Source of the DNA: Arcobacter suis CECT 7833
Lineage (GTDB): Bacteria > Campylobacterota > Campylobacteria > Campylobacterales > Arcobacteraceae
DNA length: 64,000 nt
Direction: 5' to 3'
Assembly: GCF_003544815.1 (NCBI RefSeq)
Contig: NZ_CP032100.1
Span: 1,922,001 to 1,986,000, forward strand
Position numbers and translations under genes: made by a program. The first letter of the stretch is position 1, and each line of letters begins with the position of its first letter. Shown piece after piece: positions 51,893-61,068 of the stretch. The notes beneath the pieces were generated by a model that made no database searches, was not told the DNA's origin, and worked only from the letters and a program-made list of their open reading frames with translations.

Positions 51893-53800
51893 ATGATTTA
51901 TAAAAATGAAAATCAATTAATAAATATTATTAAATATACTCCACCCATATTTATTATTACTATTTCAATTATTATTACTTTCTTTTTATCTTTAGATAAA
52001 CAAAGTGAACTTGAAAAAGAAAAAATTACAATTAAAAATGAATTTATTAAAACAAATAAAGAACTTGTAGAAATAGATGTTGAAAATTTACATGATTTTA
52101 TTATCAAAACTCAAGAATCTACTGAAAAAAGACTCAAAGAGAATATTAAAAGTAGAGTTTATGAAGCAAAAAGTATTGCTATGAAAATTTATAATGAAAA
52201 TAAAACTACAAAAACAAAAAACGAAATACAAAAGATGATAAAAGATGCTTTAACAGATATAAGATTCAATGAAGGACGGGGATATTTTTTCATCTACTCT
52301 TTTGATTATGAATGTATTTTATTACCTATTTCTAAACATTTAGAAGGAAGTAGTTTTTACAACTTTAAAGATTACAAAGGAACTTATTTAACAAGAGAAA
52401 TAATAAAACAGATAAAAGAAGAAAAAGAAGGTTTTTTAACTTGGTATTATCCAAAACCAAATGACTTAACAAAAGGATATGAAAAAATAGGATTCAATGT
52501 TTATTTTGAACCTTATGATTGGTTTATAGGAACAGGAGAATATTTTGTAGATTTTGAAAATAGTGTAAAAAAAGAGGTTTTAGAATATATTTCAAAATTA
52601 GTACCAAATAAAACAAACTATTTTTTTATTCTTGATTATGATAAAAAAACTTTATTTCATGTAATTGATGATTTAATAAATCAACCTGCACAAAATGTTA
52701 AAAATCTAGAAAATACTAAAGTTTTTGATGATATGCTTTTTATGGCAAAAAAAGGAAGCGGTTTTATCACTTACAATCATAAACCATTCAATGAGTTTCG
52801 AACAAAAACAAGTTATGTAAAAGGTTTAGAAAACTGGGGTTGGATTTTAGGAAAAGGCTTTTATCACGATGATATAAATCAAATTATAAAAGATAAAACC
52901 GATGAATTAAATACAAAATTTCATACAAAAGTTATAAATATAATCTCTATTGCACTACTTTTAACTATTATTTTATTGTTAGTTTCATTTTATATGTCAA
53001 AATTAATTGAAAAAAAATTCTCAAATTATAAAAAAGAGATTAATAAATATCTTGAACAAAACAATAAACAACAACACATATTGTCTCAAAAATCAAAAAT
53101 GGCAGCAATGGGAGAAATGTTGGGAAATATTGCTCATCAATGGAGACAACCACTTTCTGTTATAACAACGGTTGCAACAGGAATGAAATTACAAAAAGAG
53201 TTTGATACTCTTGATGATAAAACTTTTGATGAATCAATACAAAATATTACAAATTCTGCTTTATATTTATCAGATACAATAGATGATTTTAGGAACTTTT
53301 TTAGAACTGATAAAAATAAAAATACTTTCAAAATAGAAAATACACTTGAAAAAATTTTCAAGTTAACACTTACTCAATTTAAAAATAATGAAATTATTTT
53401 TGTTAAAAATATAGATGATTATGAATTATTTAATTTTGAAAATGAGTTTATTCAGGCGTTAATAAACATATTAAACAATGCAAAAGATGCTTTAGAAAGT
53501 AAAAATAATCCTAAAGTAATTTTCATCTCTACATATAAAAAAGAAAATAAAGGTGTAATTAAAATAACAGATAATGCAGGTGGAATTGATGAAAAAATCA
53601 TTGATAAGGTTTGTGAACCCTACTTTACAACTAAACATCAAGCAAAAGGTACAGGAATTGGACTTTATATGACAGAAGAGATTGTTGTAAAACACTTAGA
53701 AGGAAGTTTTCTAATCAAAAATGTAGATGTAACTTATGAAAATAAAAGTTATAAAGGAACAGAAATTACCATTGAATTAGATATTAATCAAACTAAGTAA
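51893..53800 (+). CDS. Cache-domain sensor histidine kinase
   Basis: 635 aa. Span 1 at about residues 16-36, a periplasmic sensor region of about 310 residues with two Cache-type modules (GRGYFFIYSFDYECILLP near 125 with FVDF at the end of the first, and NYFFILDYDKKTLFHVID near 250 followed by GWILGKGFY), span 2 near 350-370, then the kinase core: KMAAMGEMLGNIAHQWRQPL near 402-421, N-box NILNNAKDAL, G1 DNAGGIDE and G2 GTGIGLYMTEEI. Cache domains bind small organic acids or amino acids. No response regulator lies next to it. It is divergent from the SDR/DAACS unit. Confidence 0.87.
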   Translation: MIYKNENQLINIIKYTPPIFIITISIIITFFLSLDKQSELEKEKITIKNEFIKTNKELVEIDVENLHDFIIKTQESTEKRLKENIKSRVYEAKSIAMKIYNENKTTKTKNEIQKMIKDALTDIRFNEGRGYFFIYSFDYECILLPISKHLEGSSFYNFKDYKGTYLTREIIKQIKEEKEGFLTWYYPKPNDLTKGYEKIGFNVYFEPYDWFIGTGEYFVDFENSVKKEVLEYISKLVPNKTNYFFILDYDKKTLFHVIDDLINQPAQNVKNLENTKVFDDMLFMAKKGSGFITYNHKPFNEFRTKTSYVKGLENWGWILGKGFYHDDINQIIKDKTDELNTKFHTKVINIISIALLLTIILLLVSFYMSKLIEKKFSNYKKEINKYLEQNNKQQHILSQKSKMAAMGEMLGNIAHQWRQPLSVITTVATGMKLQKEFDTLDDKTFDESIQNITNSALYLSDTIDDFRNFFRTDKNKNTFKIENTLEKIFKLTLTQFKNNEIIFVKNIDDYELFNFENEFIQALINILNNAKDALESKNNPKVIFISTYKKENKGVIKITDNAGGIDEKIIDKVCEPYFTTKHQAKGTGIGLYMTEEIVVKHLEGSFLIKNVDVTYENKSYKGTEITIELDINQTK

Positions 53801-53817
53801 TCAAAGATTATTTAGTT
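53791..53817. terminator. bidirectional terminator between kinase and GGDEF-EAL genes
   Basis: AACTAAGTAATC and GATTATTTAGTT form a 12-bp hairpin with one G-U pair and a 3-base loop between convergent genes. Confidence 0.6.
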
Positions 53818-55437
53818 TATCATTTGTGGTTTTCCAGTATAAAACCCTTGTGAAAAATCTACGCCAATTTCTTTTATAATTGAAAAGATTCTTTCATCAG
53901 ATACAAATTCAGCAACTGTTTTTGAATCAGTTTTTTTAGCAAAATCTACTATTGTTTCTACAATAATTCTATGTTTTTTATCTTTTTGAATATTTTTAAT
54001 TAAAGAACCATCAATTTTTATGTAATCAATATTTAATCTCAAAATATGTTCAAAGTTAGAATAACCTGTTCCAAAATCATCAATAGCTATTTTTGCTCCA
54101 AGGGATTTTACTTGTACAATAAAGTTTGCAACTTCATCATAATTTTCAATACCTTCTGATTCTAATATTTCAAAAACAATTCGTGAAGCGGTATTTGTTT
54201 TTATAATTGTATTTATAATTTCTTGAACAGTATTTGGATCTTTTATGTCATCTATTGATAAATTTACAGAAAAACTCTCTTTTCTATTTTTAAACATATT
54301 ACAAGATTGATGTACAACTTCTTTTGTAATATGAGAATAAAGTTTTGTTTTTTTTGCTATCTTTAAAAAATCTAAAGGAGGAATTATTTTATTGTTTTTA
54401 TCAATCATTCTAACCAAAGTTTCATATTTGGCAATTTTACTTGTTTCAATATCTATAATTGGCTGATAATGACAAATAATTCTATTATCAAGTAATGCTT
54501 CTCTTATTGAAGTTGCAATTGCAATATTGTGTTTATATTTTTCTTCAATATTTGCATTTTCTTCATATACTGAAACTTTTATTTTTTGTTCCCTTGCATA
54601 ATTAATTGCAATATCAGCTTTTGTAAGAAGTTTATCTTTTACTTTTGCAATTCCAGCAGATAACTGAATATGTATAGTTTCATCTTCTATATGAAATAAC
54701 TCTTCTTCAAATAAAGATAAAAGATTTTCAATATTGTGTTTTATATTTTCAATAGGAATATCTTCATAATATAAAATCGCAAATTCATCTCCATCTATTC
54801 TATAAGTTTCAAAATCCAATCTTAAAAACCATTTTGAAATATCTTGTAAAATCTTATCTCCACTTTCCATACCAAAAAAATCATTTATTACTTTAAATTC
54901 ATCAATATTGAATATAACACAGGCTGTTGGATTTTTTAAACTAATATCTAAAAGTATTTTTTGTCTATTTGGTAGAAGAGTTAATTGATCATAAAAAGCT
55001 AATTTTTCATTCTTTTTTTCTAATAAAACCTGAGAAGTTATATCTCTTCCACTTCCAATAGTTCCTATTAATTTACCATTTACATCTTGTAGAGGCGCTT
55101 TGTTTACTTCTAAATATACAAGTTCACCTTTAATATTTCCATACTCTTCAAAAATCATAGGTTTCATTTCATCAAGAACTAACGTATCAGAATTAAAACA
55201 CAACTCTCCAAAGGTATGCCATTGTTTATTCTCTGGATGTTTAGCTCTTTCTCTTTGGGCGAAAAAAACATCGTTTTTTCCTATAACTTCTTGAGGTGTT
55301 GCCATTAACAACTTATTACAAATAGCATCATTGGCATATAAATATCGACCATCTAAATCTTTTGCCCATAACATATCAGGTAAATGTTTTGAAATTAGCT
55401 TTAAAAAATCGTCAGGTTGAATAAGAGTTGAATCCAT
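53812..55437 (-). CDS. PAS-GGDEF-EAL protein with altered GGDEF motif
   Basis: 541 aa, soluble. A PAS domain (about 10-130; LPDMLWAKDLDGRYLYANDA), a GGDEF-like domain (about 145-290) whose signature reads RIDGDEFAI, so the first Gly is Asp, and an EAL domain (about 300-541). The EAL motif reads YETLVRM, but the other catalytic positions are kept: VNLSI, FEILESE, AIDDFGTGYSN, YIKIDGS, TVAEFVSDE and FSQGFYTGKP. It is most likely a c-di-GMP phosphodiesterase whose GGDEF half has a regulatory role, though DGDEF-type domains are not always inactive. Confidence 0.83.
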   Translation of the reverse strand: MDSTLIQPDDFLKLISKHLPDMLWAKDLDGRYLYANDAICNKLLMATPQEVIGKNDVFFAQRERAKHPENKQWHTFGELCFNSDTLVLDEMKPMIFEEYGNIKGELVYLEVNKAPLQDVNGKLIGTIGSGRDITSQVLLEKKNEKLAFYDQLTLLPNRQKILLDISLKNPTACVIFNIDEFKVINDFFGMESGDKILQDISKWFLRLDFETYRIDGDEFAILYYEDIPIENIKHNIENLLSLFEEELFHIEDETIHIQLSAGIAKVKDKLLTKADIAINYAREQKIKVSVYEENANIEEKYKHNIAIATSIREALLDNRIICHYQPIIDIETSKIAKYETLVRMIDKNNKIIPPLDFLKIAKKTKLYSHITKEVVHQSCNMFKNRKESFSVNLSIDDIKDPNTVQEIINTIIKTNTASRIVFEILESEGIENYDEVANFIVQVKSLGAKIAIDDFGTGYSNFEHILRLNIDYIKIDGSLIKNIQKDKKHRIIVETIVDFAKKTDSKTVAEFVSDERIFSIIKEIGVDFSQGFYTGKPQMIN

Positions 55438-55487
55438 AGAATTTTCCTTAAAAAAATTATAAAATATTCTTTTTTAATATTCTAGCA

Positions 55488-55523
55488 AATTATTTTATTT
55501 TTTCTCTTAACAATAAAATAATT
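55488..55523. repeat. AT-rich inverted repeat upstream of the GGDEF-EAL gene
   Basis: AATTATTTTATT and AATAAAATAATT are perfect 12-bp arms separated by 12 bases, 50 bp upstream of the minus-strand gene 53812-55437. It could be an operator or RNA structure; the arms are pure A/T, so chance is also possible. Confidence 0.3.
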
Positions 55524-55696
55524 ATTATTTACTTAGAATATTTATTATTTTCCCTTTAAATAAAGGTTTTTTCAATTATTATTTTTGCAAACATAAGAAA
55601 AATGATTTATTTTTTAGTTATATTTTCTAATATTATTACTATTAAATACAACAAATTTAATTTAAGATGGTATTTTATATTTAAATATCTAAAGTA

Positions 55697-55729
55697 ATAA
55701 TGGGTTTAACCTTTGATTAAACTCATTAT
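55697..55729 (-). terminator. terminator of the 100-aa gene
   Basis: On the minus strand ATAATGAGTTTAA and TTAAACCCATTAT pair (one G-U) around a 7-base loop; the stop codon of the 100-aa gene is inside the hairpin and TACTTT follows. Confidence 0.5.
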
Positions 55730-56008
55730 CCTTTTTCTTTCATCTGCTTTACAATTTATAATATCTCTTTTACTTCGTGAGCTTATAAAACAGTTTAAAG
55801 TTTTATCTAATAATAAAACCCGATCTTCTAAGTTTTCTTCTTTTGCTATATCAATTCGTTCATAATATTTATTTATTAATCCGTTTTTTTCTTTTTCTAA
55901 ATCAAATATATTTACTTCATTTGCAAATAAATTTGAAGTAATAAAAAATAATATTATTTTATTTGTCAATAAAAGCCTTTTTTTCGCGTATTCTATCAAA
56001 GTTTTCAT
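55706..56008 (-). CDS. hypothetical small exported protein
   Basis: Not recognised. 100 aa with a signal peptide (charged start MKTLIEYAKKRLLL, hydrophobic LTNKIILFFITSNLFA, likely cleavage after FA near residue 29) and a mature part of about 70 residues, highly charged and probably helical, with two Cys (LNCFISS and INCKADE) 15 residues apart that could form a disulfide. It ends in its own terminator. The frame is simple and uninterrupted, but there is no neighbour to suggest a role. Confidence 0.55.
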   Translation of the reverse strand: MKTLIEYAKKRLLLTNKIILFFITSNLFANEVNIFDLEKEKNGLINKYYERIDIAKEENLEDRVLLLDKTLNCFISSRSKRDIINCKADERKRIMSLIKG

Positions 56009-56185
56009 AATATAATATTAAAAAATAATTCTTTTATGTCTTATTTTTCTAATAAATTCACATATTTTTATATGATTAAAATCAATTATATTTTCAGTTC
56101 TAAGTATAAATTTGCTCACTATTTTAATATTCAATACTTTTAGTTATTCTGTTTTCAGGCAATCCTTGTTTAGATATAAATGTGC

Positions 56186-56191
56186 TATAAT
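56186..56191 (+). promoter_or_regulatory. extended -10 of the AI-2E transporter promoter
   Basis: TGTGCTATAAT gives an extended -10 with TATAAT at 56186-56191, 54 bp before the start codon; the -35 region is weak. Confidence 0.45.
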
Positions 56192-56245
56192 GAATTTTAA
56201 GCAGAAATAACACTCTTTTTAATTAAATATCTAAAGGTAAATACC

Positions 56246-57316
56246 ATGAAAAAAGACTATTTTTTACGCTGGATTGGATTTGGAGTTTTTGCTCTTATAA
56301 TTTGGTTATTTTTACCTTTCTTAAAAAGTTTTTTTGTAGCATCACTAATGGTAATGGCTACTTTCCCCATATACTATTTCATAGAAACAAAACTAAAACG
56401 ATATAAAAAACTAAAAATTTTTGCACCTATAATTTCTGCTGGTTTTGTTACCTTGGTAGTTTCGTTAATTGTTTTTATGCCAATTACACTGTTTTTATTT
56501 AATTTTCTTAGTCATCCAACAGAGAGCATGGCTATAATTCTATCTTTTTGGGATAAGATTGATGCCTTAAATCAGCACCTTCCTTCTTATCTAGAGTGGA
56601 TTAGAATTCCCCTTGATACAATTATTCCGATGGTAGTAACACGAAAAGAAGAGATTACTTCATTTCTAGCAGCCTTGCTTGGAAATGGATTAAAAGACTT
56701 TATGCTGATGTTAGTCGATATGTCAATGATTGTTATATTTTTCTTCTTTTTGACTTTATACAGTCGAAGGCTAATTTTCTTTTTTATCCCTATTATTCCA
56801 CTATCACGTTCAATAAAAAGAGATTTTTTTAAAGAAATGACGATTATGGTATCTGTTGTTTTTTATACTTTAGTGGGAGTAATGATCGCGCAAGGATTAG
56901 CATTTGGGATTTTTATTGCTTTTTTTGATGGATATAACCCTTTATTACTTGGTTTTTTAGTTGCAATTATGTCAATTCTTCCCATTTTAGGAACAGGGTT
57001 AGTTTGGGTTCCAATTGCAGTAAACGAATATCTTCAAGGCAATATCTTTAATGCACTCATTATCTCTATTTATTCATATGCCATGATGGCATTTTTCATT
57101 GATAATATTCTAAAACTTGTCATTTTAAATTTTGTAAATAAAAAAGTAAGCAAAAATAAACATCGTATCAATGAGTTTATTATATTCTTTGCCATTGTAG
57201 GAGGGTTATCGACTTTTGGATTCTGGGGATTTATCTTAGGACCTGCAATTATTGCACTTGCAATTACGACTCTTGTGAGTTTGCGCAAAGCCAATCGATT
57301 AAGTCAATCGATTTAA
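56246..57316 (+). CDS. AI-2E (PerM/TqsA) family transporter
   Basis: 356 aa with about eight spans. The pattern of two N-terminal spans, a long amphipathic region (about 80-145), a central group of spans with LTLYSRRLIFF, and the C-terminal signature PILGTGLVWVPIAV near 240 and GGLSTFGFWGFILGPAI near 318 fit the AI-2E exporter family. Members export autoinducer-2 or act in ion/osmotic stress; the substrate here is unknown. Codon use (CGC, GCG, CGA more often) is less AT-rich than that of its neighbours, which may mean recent transfer from a related organism. It converges with the gene at 57349-57987. Confidence 0.85.
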   Translation: MKKDYFLRWIGFGVFALIIWLFLPFLKSFFVASLMVMATFPIYYFIETKLKRYKKLKIFAPIISAGFVTLVVSLIVFMPITLFLFNFLSHPTESMAIILSFWDKIDALNQHLPSYLEWIRIPLDTIIPMVVTRKEEITSFLAALLGNGLKDFMLMLVDMSMIVIFFFFLTLYSRRLIFFFIPIIPLSRSIKRDFFKEMTIMVSVVFYTLVGVMIAQGLAFGIFIAFFDGYNPLLLGFLVAIMSILPILGTGLVWVPIAVNEYLQGNIFNALIISIYSYAMMAFFIDNILKLVILNFVNKKVSKNKHRINEFIIFFAIVGGLSTFGFWGFILGPAIIALAITTLVSLRKANRLSQSI

Positions 57317-57348
57317 ACCTTACGCATAAAAAATTCACCTAGATAAAA

Positions 57349-57987
57349 TTAACTTTTTATACTAAGTGATTCTATCTCTCTTTGAAGTTTATCAAGTTTT
57401 TTAACGAGGTGTTTAATTTCGTTTTCTTTGATTCCATCAACAATTCCACCATTTAAAAATTCCTGAGCTGTAGATTGAAATACTTTCATTAATTCTGCAA
57501 GCTTATCTTTTGCTTTAGTAACTAATTCTCCATAATCATCAATAAGAGTTTCCTCAAGATCGCTAATTTTGTTTGAGATTTCATCTTTATTTTTGAAAAC
57601 ATAATATGCACTAACACCCGTGATAGCTGCACCGACTGCAAAACTGAATAGATTACTTTTGTTCATGTTGTCCTCTTTTATTTCTGGATTTTTATTAAAA
57701 AACTGAGAAAATGCCTTAAACGTGAGAGAGGCATTGGTTAGTTTAACGATGCCATTAGTTAAGAGTTGACTTTCATTTCCTACTTTTTCTATCAAATCAC
57801 TACTCTCTTGAGTGATTACAGAAATATTACTTGAAAGAATAGAAAGTTTATCTTGCCCAAGGGAAATAAAGGCATTTACTTTATTTATAGTTTTACTATG
57901 CTGAATAATAGTAAAAATAATTATCCCTGTGATAATTACCATACATATTGCAATAATCCCTAAAAATATAAGCTGTTGATCAATCAT
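57349..57987 (-). CDS. DUF948/YtxH-like membrane protein, apparent fusion
   Basis: 212 aa. N-terminal span (about 8-27) followed by a coiled-coil-like region (30-95), as in DUF948 proteins, then a second hydrophobic segment with Gly/Ala spacing (LFSFAVGAAITGVSAYYVF, about 112-130) and a helical tail (NKISDLEETL onward), as in YtxH-type proteins. At the junction GAGGACAAC precedes an in-frame ATG (57666), so the YtxH-like half could also be made separately. Such proteins are linked to stress and envelope functions in other bacteria, without a known reaction. Confidence 0.6.
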   Translation of the reverse strand: MIDQQLIFLGIIAICMVIITGIIIFTIIQHSKTINKVNAFISLGQDKLSILSSNISVITQESSDLIEKVGNESQLLTNGIVKLTNASLTFKAFSQFFNKNPEIKEDNMNKSNLFSFAVGAAITGVSAYYVFKNKDEISNKISDLEETLIDDYGELVTKAKDKLAELMKVFQSTAQEFLNGGIVDGIKENEIKHLVKKLDKLQREIESLSIKS

Positions 57988-58085
57988 TTTGCACCCCTTT
58001 CATCATCATGATTATTTCAGTGTACTCTTATTATTGAATTCACAGCTTAATATTTTTTAAACAAAAAAGAACAACTCTTTAGTTC

Positions 58086-59213
58086 CTATTTTTCCAACAA
58101 ATACTCATATTTTTTGTCAGTTAAAAGTTTCATAAATGCAACTAATGCTTCTACTTTTCTATCAGTTAAAGCATTTGCTTTTAACTCTTTTAGAGCAATT
58201 GTTTCTTTTACTTCTGCATCATCCCAAGGTTTGTTAGTTTCAGGATTTATATTTCTATCTTTATTGTTGTATTTATCATAAAACTCAATAACTGTTTTTA
58301 AGTCTTTAAATACACCATTGTGCATATAAGGAGCTGTAACTGCAACATTTCGGAGTGTCGGAACTTTATGTTTTCCATTTTGTGCAACATCTTTTACATT
58401 TGGATTTGCCAATAATCCTTTATCAATATCTTTTACACCATTTTTTGCTCTTAAAGTTTTATTTGCAGGTGTTCCAATATTATGATATTCATAATTTGTA
58501 AAAGTTTCCCCTGCTTTATCTTCACCTTTTAACACGTGACAAGTTGCGCAAGAGTTATTGTTGTTTGAAAAGAATATTGATTTACCTAAATCTTCAAGTG
58601 GTGTTAAATCATATTCACCTTTTAAGTATCTATCATATTTTGAATCAAATGGTGAAAATTCATTACTTCTTTCAAAAGTTGCAATCACATTTGTCATTGC
58701 ATCATAAGCTTTTTCATCATCTTTAAAAATATCTTCACCAAATAGTTCTTTAAATGTTTGAACATAATAAGTATTTTCTTTGATTCTCTCAATTATTTCT
58801 TTTTTATTTCCCATTCCCATTTCAACTGGATTTAATGGAGGACCACCTGCTTGTTCTTCTAAAGTTTTAGCTCTTCCATCCCAAAATTGTCCACCAATAT
58901 ATTTTTGTTTTTTCTCATCAAAATGAAAATCAGGAGAAAATTTAGCATAAGAAGCAGTTGGCGCTTGTCTATCACCTAAAGATTTATTATCATCTCCTAA
59001 TGAAGCCATTCTTTTTATACCATTTTCTCTATCATCTGCAAATCCTGCATTTGGATTGTGGCATGTTGCACATGATTGTGTTCTATTTTTTGATAAATTT
59101 TTATCAGAAAATAGCACCTGACCTAAAGTCTCTTTTTGTGAAATTTCATTTGCACTTAAACAAATAGAACCTATACACAAAATTCCCATAGAAACTAATT
59201 TTAATTTATTCAT
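58086..59213 (-). CDS. di-heme cytochrome c peroxidase (MauG/CcpA family)
   Basis: 375 aa with a signal peptide (about 1-21). Two heme sites, SCATCHNPNAGF near residue 50 and SCATCHVLKG near 218, with the N-terminal peroxidatic domain and the C-terminal electron-transfer domain (TLRNVAVTAPYMHNGVF, providing the Met ligand). It reduces H2O2 to water in the periplasm using cytochrome c electrons. It starts 1 bp after the end of the hydroxylase gene and is last in the imelysin operon, so peroxide defence is coupled to iron uptake or handling. Confidence 0.9.
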   Translation of the reverse strand: MNKLKLVSMGILCIGSICLSANEISQKETLGQVLFSDKNLSKNRTQSCATCHNPNAGFADDRENGIKRMASLGDDNKSLGDRQAPTASYAKFSPDFHFDEKKQKYIGGQFWDGRAKTLEEQAGGPPLNPVEMGMGNKKEIIERIKENTYYVQTFKELFGEDIFKDDEKAYDAMTNVIATFERSNEFSPFDSKYDRYLKGEYDLTPLEDLGKSIFFSNNNNSCATCHVLKGEDKAGETFTNYEYHNIGTPANKTLRAKNGVKDIDKGLLANPNVKDVAQNGKHKVPTLRNVAVTAPYMHNGVFKDLKTVIEFYDKYNNKDRNINPETNKPWDDAEVKETIALKELKANALTDRKVEALVAFMKLLTDKKYEYLLEK

Positions 59214-59214
59214 T

Positions 59215-60120
59215 TTAATTTTTCCTTTTTATTAAAAGATTTATAAAAGGTCTAAATATTAGACTTTTTAACGAAGTATAATCACCCATTTGATTTTTTC
59301 TTAAACCAAATTTTAAAACGGGTACCTCATTTGAAAGTTGTAAACTTCCAAACATTCTGTCCCAAATAGAAACAAATCCACCATAGTTTTTATCAAAATG
59401 TTTTCTACTATGATGAATTTGATGTTGTTTTGGAGACATCAACCATTTTTCTATAAAAGCAAAATATGAAAAAGGCACATGTGTGTGTCTTAAGTTTGCT
59501 CCGAAAATTGAAAATACAAATAAAAAAACATTCACACCTACTACTGTATAAATATCAATCATTGCACCAAAAAAATATATAAAAATACCAGTTACAAAAC
59601 CAATACTCAAAGAATATCTCAGTCCAAAAAGAAAATTTTCAACTGGATGAACCCGATAAAAAGTAATTGGTGTTAAAACTTTTGCACTATGATGAACTTT
59701 GTGAAACTCCCATAAAAAAGGAATTGTATGCAAAAATCTATGTAACCAATATCTTGTAAAATCACTTACTAAAAATAAAGCCAATGTATACATAAAAATA
59801 ACTGTTTCATAAGAGAAAAAAGTATTTTCAAAATAATCAAATTGTAAAAACAAGAGTTTATTAATAGAATAAGCAATAGTTTTTGCACTTACAATAAAAG
59901 GAACCAATAAAAATATATTTATAAAATATGACAAAAAAAAGTAGTAATAATCAAGCTTTGCACTTGGATGTAACCAAAGTTTCGAAGATAGAATAACTCT
60001 TGTATTTTTTTTATTAATATAAAAATATACTATTGCTAACAATATTGAAGATATTATATAAATCCAAAAAAGCCTTTTATTTGGATCTGTTAAATACTCT
60101 AGTGCAAAAAAATCGTTCAA
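59215..60120 (-). CDS. sterol desaturase/fatty acid hydroxylase family protein
   Basis: 301 aa with four to six spans and the His-box motifs of the family: HRFLHTIPFLWEFHKVHH (HxxxH and HxxHH, about residues 125-142), and HQIHHSRKHFDKNYGG near 230-245, plus an intervening RHTHVPF. These bind a di-iron centre and hydroxylate a lipid. The lipid substrate is unknown. It lies between an imelysin gene (3 bp) and the cytochrome peroxidase gene. An iron enzyme in an apparently iron-regulated operon is consistent with a role in iron-dependent membrane modification. Confidence 0.85.
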   Translation of the reverse strand: MNDFFALEYLTDPNKRLFWIYIISSILLAIVYFYINKKNTRVILSSKLWLHPSAKLDYYYFFLSYFINIFLLVPFIVSAKTIAYSINKLLFLQFDYFENTFFSYETVIFMYTLALFLVSDFTRYWLHRFLHTIPFLWEFHKVHHSAKVLTPITFYRVHPVENFLFGLRYSLSIGFVTGIFIYFFGAMIDIYTVVGVNVFLFVFSIFGANLRHTHVPFSYFAFIEKWLMSPKQHQIHHSRKHFDKNYGGFVSIWDRMFGSLQLSNEVPVLKFGLRKNQMGDYTSLKSLIFRPFINLLIKRKN

Positions 60121-60123
60121 TTT

Positions 60124-61068
60124 TTAATCTCCATCCGCATCTAAAATTTTTCCAGTTACACTTAACTGTCCAATTAAAGATAAATAATATGCGTTATGTA
60201 AATCTTTTGCACTATTAAATAATGCACTTGCATTTACAAAATCATCTTTTTTAAGTTTTTTTAATGCTTCTTGTGTTTCTTTTATTTTCTCAATTACCAT
60301 TAAAAGTTCAATCGAAGCACCTTTATCCATAGCATATGATGCAAAATCATAATATTTATTTTTTTCAACTATTTGTTTATGCGCTTCCAAAATAGCATCT
60401 ATTGCTTCAAAAGAGTTTTGACTTAAAAAATACTCTGCTCTTTCATTTTTTGGATCATTTTTAAATTTACCAGCATTTCCACTTGAATTCCCAATTCTCC
60501 ACTCTTTTAGTCTATAAGAACTTGCAATCAAAGTATTTATAACCAAAGAATTTTCCCATTTTTCATCTTTTGTAGGTGCAGCTAAATAAGTTTCATAAAC
60601 TTTTTTTATATTTTCTAAGTGAGAAATTATTGAGTCTAAAATAACAACATTTAACTCTTTTTCTCTTTTTGAAATATCTTTATCATTAAACAAAACATAC
60701 TCTAAAGCATTTATTGTTTTAAAAGAATTTTTAAATAAAGCAACTTTTGCATCATCTTTTGATTCAACAACCCTTTTCATTTGAGAACCTAAATCTTCTT
60801 TTAAATTATTGAAAATATCAATATATCTTGGAGTATCAGCATAATTTTCATCAATATCACCTGCAAAATACAAAGCTTCAACTTTTTTCCACGACTTCAA
60901 GAAATTTGTAAAATTCTGAGCATTTGCATCTTTTTGTAGAATTTTTGCATTATCAATTGCAGTTTGTACATTTGGAATTGATACATTTTTTATTATGTTA
61001 ACAAGTACTCTTTCATTGGCAAAAACCATACTAGAAAGTAATACAACTAAAAACAACACTTTTCTCAT
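60124..61068 (-). CDS. imelysin-family protein, shorter copy
   Basis: 314 aa with a signal peptide (1-17). Helical periplasmic protein; the region INALEYVLFNDKDISKREKEL (about 115-135) aligns with the GxHxxE site of imelysins but has A for the His, keeping only the Glu. Imelysins (EfeO-like M75 family) bind iron or act in iron uptake. This copy shares its operon with a full imelysin (62431-63783) and a di-heme protein. Because the metal motif is incomplete it may be a structural partner. Confidence 0.8.
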   Translation of the reverse strand: MRKVLFLVVLLSSMVFANERVLVNIIKNVSIPNVQTAIDNAKILQKDANAQNFTNFLKSWKKVEALYFAGDIDENYADTPRYIDIFNNLKEDLGSQMKRVVESKDDAKVALFKNSFKTINALEYVLFNDKDISKREKELNVVILDSIISHLENIKKVYETYLAAPTKDEKWENSLVINTLIASSYRLKEWRIGNSSGNAGKFKNDPKNERAEYFLSQNSFEAIDAILEAHKQIVEKNKYYDFASYAMDKGASIELLMVIEKIKETQEALKKLKKDDFVNASALFNSAKDLHNAYYLSLIGQLSVTGKILDADGD

